Assembly (NCBI RefSeq): GCF_004136015.1 | Contig: NZ_CP024866.1 | Span: forward strand, 6,010,244 to 6,074,243 | Source of the DNA: Pseudomonas sp. ACM7 | GTDB taxonomy: Bacteria > Pseudomonadota > Gammaproteobacteria > Pseudomonadales > Pseudomonadaceae | Length of the DNA: 64,000 nucleotides | Direction: 5' to 3' | In this document: one piece after another, positions 25,826-35,386 of the stretch | Numbering within the stretch: position 1 is the first letter of the stretch | How the letters are laid out: each line of letters begins with the position of its first letter | Notes under the pieces: generated by a model | The model's database searches: none | Seen by the model: only the letters and a program-made list of their open reading frames with translations | What the model was told of the DNA's origin: nothing | Position numbers and translations under genes: made by a program

Positions 25826-28800
25826 ATGCCGCAGTTCTTTATCGATCGCCCGGTGTTCGCCTGGGTGGTTGCCCTGTTCATCCTGTTGGCCGGCGCCTTG
25901 GCCATTCCACAGTTGCCGGTGGCGCAATACCCCAACGTAGCGCCGCCGAAAGTCGAAATCTACGCCGTGTACCCCGGTGCTTCGGCGCAAACCGTGGACG
26001 AAAGCGTGGTCAGCCTGATCGAGGAAGAACTCAACGGCGCGGACCATCTGCTGTATTTCGAATCCCAGAGCAGCCTCGGCAGTGCCACCATCACTGCGAC
26101 GTTCCAGCCGGGCACTGACCCGGAAATGGCTCAGGTCGATGTGCAAAACCGTCTGAAAGTGGTCGAGTCGCGCCTGCCTCAAGCGGTGACGCAGCAGGGT
26201 TTGCAGGTGGAGAAAGTTTCCGCCGGTTTCCTGCTGCTGATCACCCTCACCTCCAGCGACGGCAAGCTCGACGACGTGGCGCTCAGCGATTACCTGGCGC
26301 GCAACGTGATGAACGAGATAAAGCGTCTGGACGGCGTCGGCAAGGCGCAGTTGTACGGTGCCGAACGGGCGATGCGAATCTGGATCGACCCGCAGAAGCT
26401 GATCGGTTTTAACCTGACCCCGGCTGACGTCAATGCCGCCATCGTCGCGCAGAACGCGCAAGTGTCGGCCGGCAGCATCGGCGATTTGCCGACCCGCACC
26501 ACCCAGGAAATCACCGCGACTATTCTGGTCAAAGGCCAGTTGTCGACGCCGGAAGAATTCGCCGACATTGTCCTGAAAGCCAATCCTGACGGCTCAACTG
26601 TGCGCATCAAAGACGTGGCGCGCGTCGAGATCGGCAGTCAGGAATATCAGTTCTCCACCCGCCTCAACGGCAAACCGTCGACTGCCGTCAGCGTGCAGTT
26701 GGCACCGGGCGCCAATGCCTTGAGCACTGCCACGTTGGTGCGGGCGAAGATGGACGAGCTGGCGAGCTACTTCCCGGCTGGCGTGGAATACAAGATCCCG
26801 TATGACACCTCGCCCTTCGTCAAAGTCTCGATCACCAAGGTGGTTTACACCCTCGGCGAGGCGATGTTGCTGGTGTTTGCGGTGATGTTCCTGTTCCTGC
26901 AAAACATCCGCTACACGCTGATTCCGACCCTGGTGGTGCCGGTGGCGCTGATGGGCACCTTTGCGACCATGTTGGCCCTCGGCTTCTCGATCAACGTGCT
27001 GACCATGTTCGGCATGGTACTGGCTATCGGCATCCTGGTGGATGACGCGATTGTGGTGGTGGAAAACGTCGAGCGGATCATGGCCACCGAGGGCCTGTCG
27101 CCCAAAGAGGCAACGCGCAAGGCGATGAAGCAGATCACCGGCGCAATCATCGGCATCACGCTGGTGCTGGTGGCGGTGTTCATTCCGATGGCGTTCATGC
27201 AGGGTTCGGTCGGGGTGATTTACCGGCAATTCTCCTTGTCGATGGCCACCTCGATTCTGTTCTCGGCGTTCCTCGCCCTGACCTTGACCCCGGCACTGTG
27301 CGCAACGTTGCTCAAGCCGATTGCCAAGGGCGAACATCACGAGAAGCGCGGGTTCTTCGGCTGGTTCAACCGGCGTTTCGAGCAACTGACCGAGCGTTAT
27401 CAGGGCTGGGTCGCCTATGCGTTGAAACGCTCTGGCCGTTACCTGCTGATCTACGGCGTACTGCTGATCGGATTGGGCGTGTGCTTCAGTCGACTGCCCT
27501 CCTCGTTCCTGCCGGTGGAGGATCAGGGATACACCATCACCGACATTCAGTTGCCGCCGGGTGCAAGCAAGAACCGAACAGTGCAGGTGGTCGAGCAGAT
27601 CGAAGCCCACAACGCCACTGAACCCGGCGTTGGCGACAGCACGGTGATTCTCGGTTTCAGCTTCTCCGGCAGCGGTCAGAACGCGGCGTTGGCGTTTACC
27701 ACGCTCAAGGATTGGTCTGAACGGGGCAGCGACGACTCAGCCAGTTCGATTGCCGATCGCGCCAACATCGCGTTGAGCCAGATCAAGGACGCCGTAGCGT
27801 TCGCGGTACTGCCGCCGCCGGTTGACGGTCTTGGCACCTCCAGCGGTTTCGAGTTCCGCCTGCAGGACCGTGGCGGTCTTGGCCATGCCACGCTGATGCA
27901 GGCACGCAGTGAATTGCTCGCTGCCGCCGAGAAAAGTCCGATCCTGATGAACGTGCGCGAAAGCGCCCTGGCCGAAGCGCCGCAGGTGCAACTGGAAGTC
28001 GACCGCAAACAGGCCAACGCGCTGGGTGTTTCCTTTGCCGACATTGGCAATGTGCTGTCCACCGCCGTCGGTTCGGCCTACATCAACGACTTCCCCAACC
28101 AGGGGCGGATGCAGCGGGTGGTGGTTCAGGCCGAAGGCGATCAGCGCAGTCAGGTCGCCGATCTGCTGAAGATTCACGTACGCAACAGCGCCGGAAAAAT
28201 GGTGCCGTTGTCGGCCTTCGTCCAGGCCAAATGGACTCAGGGCCCGGCGCAATTGACTCGCTACAACGGCTACCCGGCGATCAGCATTTCCGGCGAACCG
28301 TCGCCCGGTTACAGCACCGGCGAAGCCATGGCGGAAATCGAACGACTGGTTGCACTTGGCCCGGCGGGATTGGGGCAGGAATGGACCGGGTTGTCATTGC
28401 AGGAACGGTTATCCGGCAGTCAGGCGCCGATCCTGCTCGGGCTGTCGCTATTGATCGTGTTTCTGTGTCTGGCGGCGTTGTATGAGAGCTGGTCGATTCC
28501 GACCTCGGTGCTGCTGGTGGTGCCGCTCGGCGTGCTCGGCGCGGTATTGGCCGTGACCTTGCGCGGGATGCCCAACGACGTGTTCTTCAAGGTCGGGCTG
28601 ATCACCATCATCGGGCTGTCGGCGAAGAACGCGATCCTGATCATCGAGTTCGCCAAGAGCCTGTACGACGAAGGCCACGACCTGATCGACGCAACGCTGC
28701 AAGCCGCGCGCCTGCGACTGCGGCCGATTGTCATGACGTCGCTGGCGTTCATCCTCGGCGTGGTGCCGTTGGCGATTGCCACCGGTGCCAGCTCGGCAAG

Positions 28801-28924
28801 CCAGCAAGCGATCGGCACCGGGGTGATTGGCGGGATGATCACGGCGACGCTGGCGGTGGTGTTTGTGCCGGTGTTTTTTGTGGTGGTGATGAAATTGGTC
28901 CGCAAGCGGAGCACGGATATCTGA
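25826..28924 (+). CDS. RND multidrug efflux pump, inner-membrane subunit (HAE1)
   Basis: A 1032-residue hydrophobe/amphiphile efflux RND transporter of MexB/MexD class. It starts MPQFFIDRPVFAWV, with helix 1 at about 10-28 and two large periplasmic loops (about 30-335 and 565-870). The proton-relay residues Asp406 and Asp407 are in GILVDDAIVVVENVER, and a Lys in GLSAKNAILIIEFAK belongs to helix 10. The length is normal. It captures drugs or solvents from the periplasm and outer leaflet in exchange for protons. It works with the adaptor encoded 15 bases upstream; the outer-membrane partner must come from elsewhere. Confidence 0.93.
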   Translation: MPQFFIDRPVFAWVVALFILLAGALAIPQLPVAQYPNVAPPKVEIYAVYPGASAQTVDESVVSLIEEELNGADHLLYFESQSSLGSATITATFQPGTDPEMAQVDVQNRLKVVESRLPQAVTQQGLQVEKVSAGFLLLITLTSSDGKLDDVALSDYLARNVMNEIKRLDGVGKAQLYGAERAMRIWIDPQKLIGFNLTPADVNAAIVAQNAQVSAGSIGDLPTRTTQEITATILVKGQLSTPEEFADIVLKANPDGSTVRIKDVARVEIGSQEYQFSTRLNGKPSTAVSVQLAPGANALSTATLVRAKMDELASYFPAGVEYKIPYDTSPFVKVSITKVVYTLGEAMLLVFAVMFLFLQNIRYTLIPTLVVPVALMGTFATMLALGFSINVLTMFGMVLAIGILVDDAIVVVENVERIMATEGLSPKEATRKAMKQITGAIIGITLVLVAVFIPMAFMQGSVGVIYRQFSLSMATSILFSAFLALTLTPALCATLLKPIAKGEHHEKRGFFGWFNRRFEQLTERYQGWVAYALKRSGRYLLIYGVLLIGLGVCFSRLPSSFLPVEDQGYTITDIQLPPGASKNRTVQVVEQIEAHNATEPGVGDSTVILGFSFSGSGQNAALAFTTLKDWSERGSDDSASSIADRANIALSQIKDAVAFAVLPPPVDGLGTSSGFEFRLQDRGGLGHATLMQARSELLAAAEKSPILMNVRESALAEAPQVQLEVDRKQANALGVSFADIGNVLSTAVGSAYINDFPNQGRMQRVVVQAEGDQRSQVADLLKIHVRNSAGKMVPLSAFVQAKWTQGPAQLTRYNGYPAISISGEPSPGYSTGEAMAEIERLVALGPAGLGQEWTGLSLQERLSGSQAPILLGLSLLIVFLCLAALYESWSIPTSVLLVVPLGVLGAVLAVTLRGMPNDVFFKVGLITIIGLSAKNAILIIEFAKSLYDEGHDLIDATLQAARLRLRPIVMTSLAFILGVVPLAIATGASSASQQAIGTGVIGGMITATLAVVFVPVFFVVVMKLVRKRSTDI

Positions 28925-28940
28925 CCCGACACCCATCACT

Positions 28941-29027
28941 GTGGGAGCGAGCTTGCTCGCGATGAGGCCATAAAAGTCGATATCTATGTTGGCTGTTACG
29001 CCGTCATCGCGAGCAAGCTCGCTCCCA
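28941..29027. repeat. REP inverted pair
   Basis: Two facing REP units of the GAGCTTGCTCG variety separated by about 42 bases, starting 17 bases after the pump stop codon. It may serve as a transcript-end structure. Confidence 0.9.
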
Positions 29028-29114
29028 CAGGAGGCCTCATCGCCTACAGCTTGGTGGTCACAACGAACTGCGCTGGGCTAAGGTGTTTGCAAAGCCCTGA
29101 CGCATCGAGTTCAC

Positions 29115-29756
29115 ATGCCCTTCCTCGCCCGCACCCACCCTCGCCTGTCCGCCGCCTTCACTCTCGGCGTTGCGGCAGGCATTCTGACACCAGCCGACTC
29201 GATCATCAGCAAAATCCTCATCGGCTGGAACACCGGGGTCTGGACTTACCTGATCCTGATGCTCTGGCTCACCGCGCGCGCCAAAGCGCCGGACGTGAAG
29301 CGCATTGCCGAGGTCGAAGACGAAAACGCCGGGCTGGTGCTGTTTGTTGTATGCGTCGCCGCAATTGCCAGCCTGGCGACCATCACCTTCGAGCTGGCCG
29401 ACAGCAAGGACCTGGAAACGGCCCGCAAGCTGCTGCATTACGGTTTTACCGCGTTGACGGTCATCGGTTCATGGCTGCTGATCGGGGTAATTTTCAGCGT
29501 GCACTACGCCCGTCTGTTCTACACCTGGGGCGGCAAAGACCCGGCACTGCGTTTTGCTGAAGGTCTGACAACGCCCAATTACTGGGACTTCCTGTATTTC
29601 TCTTTCACCATCAGCGCGGCGGTCCAGACGTCCGATGTTGGCGTGGCAACTCGGGATTTGCGCAAGATTGTCCTGGCGCAGTCGCTGATCGGCTTTCTGT
29701 TCAACACGGCCATTCTCGGGTTCTCGATCAACATCGCGGCGGGACTGTTTGGCTGA
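29115..29756 (+). CDS. DUF1345 inner-membrane protein
   Basis: A 213-residue membrane protein of the DUF1345 family with about five hydrophobic segments (residues about 12-28, 40-52, 75-95, 110-132 and 185-210). The conserved stretch [23 protein letters not shown] and the following [25 protein letters not shown] match the family signature, which resembles part of a two-helix ion-channel pore. Function is unknown. It is isolated from the pump by a REP pair and marks the end of ordinary high-GC sequence before the A/T-richer block. Confidence 0.82.
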   Translation: MPFLARTHPRLSAAFTLGVAAGILTPADSIISKILIGWNTGVWTYLILMLWLTARAKAPDVKRIAEVEDENAGLVLFVVCVAAIASLATITFELADSKDLETARKLLHYGFTALTVIGSWLLIGVIFSVHYARLFYTWGGKDPALRFAEGLTTPNYWDFLYFSFTISAAVQTSDVGVATRDLRKIVLAQSLIGFLFNTAILGFSINIAAGLFG

Positions 29757-30118
29757 CAGTTACACCAACCGACAGGAACCGTGACTGCCGCTTGTGACAC
29801 CAAAGCTCGCAAGTACCCGTATGCCGATACCAACCTCGACCTCCGGCAAGCCTTGAAATGCTTCTAAAAATACCAGCAGCTATATTACTGGCTGCTGCAA
29901 TGTCAGCAATCTGGTTATAAAAAATCGAATTAATGTTCGCCAGTTGTAAATAGAACCCCACAAAACAACAACCACCAAACACAAAACCAGCATTTTGTAT
30001 AGCTGCTATATCTGACAGTTTACAAAATATTGATATTGGTCTTATATGAAACATCCAGGCATTTCACATCGAAAGATGTGGCCTGGACTTCCCTGCTAAA
30101 AATATGGAGAGTGTAATC
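29757..30118. other. A/T-rich intergenic stretch at the edge of the accessory block
   Basis: A 362-base region without a credible gene. It is visibly richer in A/T than the flanks and contains a short imperfect dyad (CAGCAG, then CTGCTG around 29876-29899). A ribosome site GGAGA for the next gene lies at 30106. No direct repeat or tRNA end was found. Confidence 0.5.
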
Positions 30119-30586
30119 ATGAGCAACACCGCCTTGAAAGCTCGCTGTGCCCCTTCAGCTCTGGATGAAGTATTTACTGCAAATCTGGAAGATAGCTCTA
30201 ACTTTGTCGCCACACTGACCGAACTAAGAAGCTCGTCAACCCCAGGTCGAGGTGAAATTTGGGTCGTGATTGCGACTGATCGGAGAGACAACAATGTAAA
30301 AACTTTCACCATCACATTTTCAAAAGACATTCAAAGTAACATCGGGAAAATCACTGACGGCGATGATGAGGTCTCGCTTTTCTATAACAACTATGAAGAC
30401 TTGAACAACCCAACTCTTCAAAAAGCCAGAGCAGGGACGATCCAATATACATTGAATCTCGAAAATATGACCTTCATTGGCAATTTCAATGCTGACATAG
30501 ATAAATCTGATGGGGCCGGACATTATTTGTGCACAGGGCACTTCAATACAGTTCTTAGTCGTTCCAGCCCGACGCTCATTCGCTAA
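30119..30586 (+). CDS. Hypothetical small protein of the accessory block
   Basis: A 155-residue protein of no recognised family, acidic and Asn/Thr-rich with alternating beta-type stretches (GEIWVVIATDRR, NVKTFTITFSKDI, TIQYTLNLENMTFIGNFN). It has no signal peptide. GGAGA ends 8 bases before the chosen ATG; an in-frame ATG 15 bases earlier overlaps that site and is less likely. Codon use is A/T-rich compared with core genes. A hairpin terminator follows. It is convergent with the autotransporter gene; a functional link is only suggested by position. Confidence 0.6.
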   Translation: MSNTALKARCAPSALDEVFTANLEDSSNFVATLTELRSSSTPGRGEIWVVIATDRRDNNVKTFTITFSKDIQSNIGKITDGDDEVSLFYNNYEDLNNPTLQKARAGTIQYTLNLENMTFIGNFNADIDKSDGAGHYLCTGHFNTVLSRSSPTLIR

Positions 30587-30597
30587 ACCGAAAAAAT

Positions 30598-30629
30598 AAG
30601 GGCCTCGGCATTCAACCCTGGCCCTTTTA
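30598..30629 (+). terminator. Rho-independent terminator
   Basis: AAGGGCC and GGCCCTT form a 7-bp stem with a 15-base loop followed by TT and an A/T tail, 12 bases after the stop of the small unknown gene. Confidence 0.7.
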
Positions 30630-30665
30630 TACCTATTTACAAGCCTGGATATGCGTAACAGCCCT

Positions 30666-33002
30666 CTACCACTTGAATTGCACGCCCACAGTGCCTCCCA
30701 TTGGCATTTCAATATTCTTACCATTCATGTATTCAATTTCTGCATGCGCTTGCCAACGTCCCGACAGATTGATTGCAATGCCCGCCCCGACCTCAGCCCT
30801 CGACCCTGAAAGATCATTGTTGAACACGTTATTATTGACCTTGACTTCGTTGTTCGTCGAAAACTCATGGGCGAATGCCCCTCGAACATAAGGCTGTAAT
30901 TTAGTACCGCCATTCAGCTGCAAATCACGCCCGACTGTGACCCCGGCCTTGCCGAGCAAGGAACGTGTACGATCGCCTTCGGCCTGCAAGCCATTATCCA
31001 GTTTGTAATCCTTGCCCTGAATTACCACCGCGGACCACTGAGTGAAAGGTTCGATGAAGTAGCTTTTCTCCAACTTGATATGGCGCCCCACTTCCACAGA
31101 GCCACCGATGGCGCTGTTGTCATAGTCGCCTTTGGAACGTTTGCCGTCAGTCATCCCGACCTTTGCATCGTTCTGGAACCGATTGAGTTTGAGCATGCTG
31201 TCGACATAGTAGCCACTGACGTCATCCATCCAGGTCAGGTAAGTACCCAGGTAGTAGCTCTTAATCGTACCGGATGTGCCACGGTGCAAATCCAGATCAG
31301 CGGAACTATGGCCGGCCATTACCCCCAATAACCACTGCCCGTCACCCAAATGCAGGGGAGCATCGGCGCCCAATGTAAAACCTTGCTGGGATTGTCGGTA
31401 GCCATCACCAAAAGCGTCACTGGCGTTGTACTTGTTGCCATAGGCTCTGAGCCAAGCGCCTGATTTGTCCGGGTTGAAACGCAGTTCTCCCATACGACTG
31501 CGCAATGAGGTCAATTCACCGTACCAAACGGTTGGAGCGGTATTAAACAAAGCCGCCACTGCACGAGTGGAGGGGCTTATCGTGCGACTCTCAGGATCCA
31601 GGAACCAGTCATTGCCGGTTCCGCCCTGTTTCAACCCATAGGAAAACGTCCCCAGATCAACTTGACCCTCAGCATTGGCCAACGAGAATCGGGCATCCCC
31701 ACCTGCGGTGTGAACAACCTGGATGGGCTGGCCGCTGGCTGGTTCGCTGCCGGTACTGGTAATCAGCAATTGATGATCACCGGTTGCGGTACCGGTGACA
31801 TTTAGAGAATCACTTTGATTGGTAGTGAAGTTGACCCCCATCTCAAACAAACCGCTTCCAGACAGGTTATGGACACTCAATTGGAAAAAATCGTTATCAG
31901 CACCCAGTTTCACCGTGCCACCGTTCAGCACAAGGTCACCGACCTGGCTGTTGCCCGTCAGGTTCCACCTGGACGTGGCATCAATGCCAGCCGTGCCAAC
32001 ACCATTCAGGACACCGCTCAACTGCGAACCCTGCTGTAGCGAGACAGTCGCAGTGCTACCCGCATCAGCGCTCACATCTCCTATCAGCGAAGCGCGGGTA
32101 AAATTCAATGAAGTATTGCTGTTATCAGATACCAGGACACTGCCTGTCAGGGCACTGTGCTCCACGTTAAGTGCAGCATCGCTCGAGCCCCTGACGTCCA
32201 GAATCGTTCCGTTACTACCGCCCAGTGTTGACCCATTGAGAACATCAATTCGAGATACGGGCGCCGATATGCCGGCGTTGTCGACTACGATGGCTGCGCC
32301 GCTCTTGCCTTCGACACTCGATTGATCCAGTCGCAATTGACTGGCCGGTAAACCCGCAGCTTCCAATCCCAATGTCACGCCGTTTTGTGCGCCAATAATG
32401 TGTGAGCCATTTACCGCAGTCGTTGCACCACTGAGCAAAGTGAGGCCGGTACTGCCCGTCCCCGTGCCCTCTAGCGTCGACTTATCCAGGGCAAGTGTGC
32501 TGAAGGCCGTTACGCGAGCGCCTCCCGTTACACCGATGACGCTGCTGTCTGTCAGCGTGGCACTTGAGCCAGTGTTCGTGCCGACAGCATGCCCCACCTG
32601 CAAGCCCAGCCGATTGCCGCTGATTGCACTGCCGTTGATCGTGGCAGTGCTGTTGACAAGTTCCAATCCCGCACGTGCATTACCTCCAACTACAGTCGTG
32701 TTGATCAGGCTGACCGTAGACCCGCGACTGGCCGAGATCTGTTGAGTCACCGCACCACTCGCATTCAACGTCGATTCAAACGCGGTGACATTGAGCGTCT
32801 GAGCCCCGTCGACGTTCAAAGTAGCATTTTGAGAAAGAACCCATTGCTCCACGCTGGAGCCATTTGTAATCGTTTGAGTGCCGCCTACCAATGTTCCGGC
32901 GTTTACTGTCTGAGACATCAACAATGGAAAAAAACACAGCGAGGAACCACCCAGCCACATTTTCGTCATCGTTATTTGGGTGGCATATTTTTTTGACCAC
33001 AT
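30666..33002 (-). CDS. Pertactin-type autotransporter
   Basis: A 778-residue type V secreted protein. The signal peptide (MWSKKYATQITMTKMWLGGS..., cleavage after VNA) precedes a passenger of about 450 residues made of Ser/Thr/Asn-rich beta-helix repeats (NSTATINGSAISGNRLGLQ, SSATLTDSSVIGVTGGARV) and a pertactin-like LSGSGLFEMGVN motif. The C-terminal 280 residues are the outer-membrane beta-barrel, starting near WYGELTSLRSRMGELR and ending with the required aromatic residues VGVQFKW. No protease triad or RGD was seen. The start with MWSKK is chosen; a longer frame to 33104 lacks a ribosome site. It probably displays an adhesin. It is read toward the small unknown gene. Confidence 0.82.
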   Translation of the reverse strand: MWSKKYATQITMTKMWLGGSSLCFFPLLMSQTVNAGTLVGGTQTITNGSSVEQWVLSQNATLNVDGAQTLNVTAFESTLNASGAVTQQISASRGSTVSLINTTVVGGNARAGLELVNSTATINGSAISGNRLGLQVGHAVGTNTGSSATLTDSSVIGVTGGARVTAFSTLALDKSTLEGTGTGSTGLTLLSGATTAVNGSHIIGAQNGVTLGLEAAGLPASQLRLDQSSVEGKSGAAIVVDNAGISAPVSRIDVLNGSTLGGSNGTILDVRGSSDAALNVEHSALTGSVLVSDNSNTSLNFTRASLIGDVSADAGSTATVSLQQGSQLSGVLNGVGTAGIDATSRWNLTGNSQVGDLVLNGGTVKLGADNDFFQLSVHNLSGSGLFEMGVNFTTNQSDSLNVTGTATGDHQLLITSTGSEPASGQPIQVVHTAGGDARFSLANAEGQVDLGTFSYGLKQGGTGNDWFLDPESRTISPSTRAVAALFNTAPTVWYGELTSLRSRMGELRFNPDKSGAWLRAYGNKYNASDAFGDGYRQSQQGFTLGADAPLHLGDGQWLLGVMAGHSSADLDLHRGTSGTIKSYYLGTYLTWMDDVSGYYVDSMLKLNRFQNDAKVGMTDGKRSKGDYDNSAIGGSVEVGRHIKLEKSYFIEPFTQWSAVVIQGKDYKLDNGLQAEGDRTRSLLGKAGVTVGRDLQLNGGTKLQPYVRGAFAHEFSTNNEVKVNNNVFNNDLSGSRAEVGAGIAINLSGRWQAHAEIEYMNGKNIEMPMGGTVGVQFKW

Positions 33003-33170
33003 AAAAGAGTTTTCCGATTTTTTGTTCCCTGAAGAACGAAGAAATGAAATTTGAGAACGAGCGGATGCCGTCCGTAAACGTCGGCACACTACAACCATCC
33101 GCAACCCTGGTATGTAGGAATACTCTGCGAAAACAATAGGAATATGTTACCTACTGCAATAGGAAAAATA

Positions 33171-33192
33171 CCGGGAGAGCGTACTCTCCCGG
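33171..33192 (-). terminator. Rho-independent terminator for the beta-sandwich gene
   Basis: CCGGGAGAG and CTCTCCCGG form a perfect 9-bp stem with a 4-base loop; on the minus strand it is followed by TATTTTT. It lies just after the stop of the gene at 33204. Confidence 0.85.
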
Positions 33193-33203
33193 CAAACACT
33201 CAG

Positions 33204-34997
33204 TCAGCCTTCATTGGTTGGAGTACCCTCACAGTAATTTCCACTGTCATTCAGTAACGAAACTTCATTGAGGAAACTCAATGATGCAGTCGGCACACCA
33301 AAAATGCTGACTTCATACCAAATTTTTATATATCCATTAGCTAGACCGGAGCTGCGCGGCGGCTGAATGGGTTTTAACTTCGTCAAGTATGGCTGGATGT
33401 TTTCTTCAAAAACACCACTCGTTTCGGCGCCGGTTATTGTGTAATTTTTACTGAATTCAGTACCACTAATTTCCTTCAGGCCTTGTGCATCCTCAGTACC
33501 AACCGATTTTACTGTTACAACTGTGTTTGTCGGCATGTAAGTCGGATCAATCGTAACCTCTACTGGCAACTCAAAATTGGGGCGAGTCAGGTACCGGCAT
33601 GATACGTATCCATTGAACAACCGGACTGTCGGCTGGGGCAGAGTAACCCGAACGTTATCAATGATCACCTCTGTGTCAGGCGACTTGATTACATTGCGGC
33701 CGCCCGTCTCTTCGATCGTCCAGTACGCAATTGCTGTACCAGGACCTGCTGCGTCAATCTCGGAAGGATCTATCGTAAAGGTCAAGTCGGTTACCGTACC
33801 AGCCGTTAGCAAAACACTATGTATCTCCTTTCCGTTGAACCAGAGCTTTGCAGTTTCATCGCCTATTGGCGTCCATAATACGGGGGTGGTAATCATTGGA
33901 GTATTAATGTTCGCGTCTTCACCTCGGTCATCGGCAGTAATGTGGTTTGGCGTATTACTGGGGCCTACAACGGTAACCTTGGTCATATTGGGATTTTCCC
34001 GTCCAGGGAAAATCGGATTTTCCGGGCCTCGGTAAGTAAAATCGAGGGCTGAAAAAGTATCGGTCGAGCGAAGTAACGGTTCCAGGCCACGAGTAAATTG
34101 ATAATTGGCGACAATCGAGACCTCCGCTGTAGCAGACCCCCAAAGTGCCAACAATCTACTGGCAGAGATCTGGAACTGCAGAGTCCTTGGTGTCGTCCCC
34201 AAGGTCTGACTACCCAGAGAAACCGGTAATATTCCGTTGGTGACTGTCGGGGTAATCCGATCATTCCCCTGGCCGTTAGTGGTATACGGCACATTCACAA
34301 AAACAGGGGTCTCAAGATCCTCCAGATCAATGGCATCCGGCGAAATACCCTTGGGAATTACACAAGGGATCAACGAAGGTGGCGGAAGACGCCGAACATT
34401 AAATGAGCCCGAAAGAGCGGGGTCACTTTCATTACGCACCACATCACGCAATACGTACCAGATAAAATAAAGCGAATCGAGTTCCGGAAGCTTATCCCGT
34501 GGAATATTCACAGTGGGCGAGGTCAACGCTTGACTATGGACAGGTGTACCAGTCCCATAGTTAGTGTCGATATAGACATCAATCACATCGTCCGGACGAT
34601 AAAACTCATAGCCTGTATTGACGGTTAGAGAAAGCTGCGTGTTATCTCTTAGCCAAACATCGTCAATCGTTCCACGCGGCGGCAAGTTTTGAAAAACAAC
34701 TGCGTCCGGTTTAAACTTGGTGCCGGAGAGTTTATCCTGTTCAGGAGCAGTACGATCAATCTCCGCCGTCACCCACGGCAAGTCATCCGGATTACCATCA
34801 CTGCCTTTATAAAAGATAAATTGATATTGGTAAGTCGTTGAGATCTTTGTCAGATCATCATCGACAAGCGCAGTTGTAGTCACCGGAATATCAAGAAACT
34901 CTGGCCGGGTTGCTACCGGCCCAAATACATCACCGCCAACTAATACGGGAGTTCCTGACGCTCCTTTTGCGCTGGTAAAGCTCCCATTCATCATCAT
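33204..34997 (-). CDS. Beta-sandwich repeat protein, main fragment (apparent frameshift at its 5' end)
   Basis: About 597 residues with no recognised named family. It contains at least four units of a recurring pattern, a strand pair around IP...Y.IxYxxxxxxGN...SP...IDxT: for example TVNIPRDKL...YFIWYVLRDVVRNESDP and LTFTIDPSEI...AIAYWTIEETGGRN. The gene at 35387 has the same unit, so they are relatives. No signal peptide is visible at this end. The first codons (MMMNGS) look like out-of-frame translation: the frame of the upstream ORF at 35220 reads sensibly into this one if one base is gained or lost near 34980. It ends at a strong terminator. Likely one gene with its neighbour, now split. 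Confidence 0.55.
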   Translation of the reverse strand: MMMNGSFTSAKGASGTPVLVGGDVFGPVATRPEFLDIPVTTTALVDDDLTKISTTYQYQFIFYKGSDGNPDDLPWVTAEIDRTAPEQDKLSGTKFKPDAVVFQNLPPRGTIDDVWLRDNTQLSLTVNTGYEFYRPDDVIDVYIDTNYGTGTPVHSQALTSPTVNIPRDKLPELDSLYFIWYVLRDVVRNESDPALSGSFNVRRLPPPSLIPCVIPKGISPDAIDLEDLETPVFVNVPYTTNGQGNDRITPTVTNGILPVSLGSQTLGTTPRTLQFQISASRLLALWGSATAEVSIVANYQFTRGLEPLLRSTDTFSALDFTYRGPENPIFPGRENPNMTKVTVVGPSNTPNHITADDRGEDANINTPMITTPVLWTPIGDETAKLWFNGKEIHSVLLTAGTVTDLTFTIDPSEIDAAGPGTAIAYWTIEETGGRNVIKSPDTEVIIDNVRVTLPQPTVRLFNGYVSCRYLTRPNFELPVEVTIDPTYMPTNTVVTVKSVGTEDAQGLKEISGTEFSKNYTITGAETSGVFEENIQPYLTKLKPIQPPRSSGLANGYIKIWYEVSIFGVPTASLSFLNEVSLLNDSGNYCEGTPTNEG

Positions 34998-35220
34998 CGT
35001 GAGGCGCAACGATTGTTTTAGTGTCGAATCTTACAGTCATCGGCCCCGGATCCAGAATCGCTTTTGGAATCAGATCGTCGACAATCTTCCCAACAATTAT
35101 CGGAGCCTCGGCCGTAATGCCTACGTTAACCGTAGACGTGCGCAACGCCAAACGAGCACGCTTGGCTATTTCCTGGGCTGTTAACTTTGTTCCTTTACTG
35201 AATTTCTCTTGAATAGTCAT
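34930..35220 (-). CDS. N-terminal fragment of the beta-sandwich repeat protein
   Basis: A 96-residue ORF with a good ribosome site (GGAGA before the ATG). It starts MTIQEKFSKGTKLTAQEIAK and has a sensible stretch up to APHDDDEWEL, after which the residues (YQRKRSVRNSRISWR) look like wrong-frame sequence before the stop. The overlapping main fragment continues with TSAKGASGTPVLVGGDVFG in the +1 frame. The natural reading is a single protein of about 670 residues interrupted by a one-base frameshift. A programmed shift at CTT-T is possible but not supported by a pausing stop codon. Confidence 0.5.
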   Translation of the reverse strand: MTIQEKFSKGTKLTAQEIAKRARLALRTSTVNVGITAEAPIIVGKIVDDLIPKAILDPGPMTVRFDTKTIVAPHDDDEWELYQRKRSVRNSRISWR

Positions 35221-35386
35221 ATTTATTCTCCGAACAAAATGTCCAAGTCAAATCAATCCCGGTACGCTAACAACTCGACGAGAACAGCACGGAAGCTCAT
35301 CAATAACTTTCACCAGGAGACAGACCACCTGTATAGCAATCACAACGGCACAACAAAAACCAATGAAAGGACAATCGCTTTATATC

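Noticed and set aside
24656..26461. 601-codon open frame on the minus strand
   Set aside because: Antisense to the RND adaptor and pump, whose domains are unambiguous.
34930..35009. A prfB-like programmed +1 frameshift as the firm explanation
   Set aside because: CTT-T is present, but there is no stop codon in the next position and no upstream Shine-Dalgarno-like stimulator was recognised; a simple indel is likelier.
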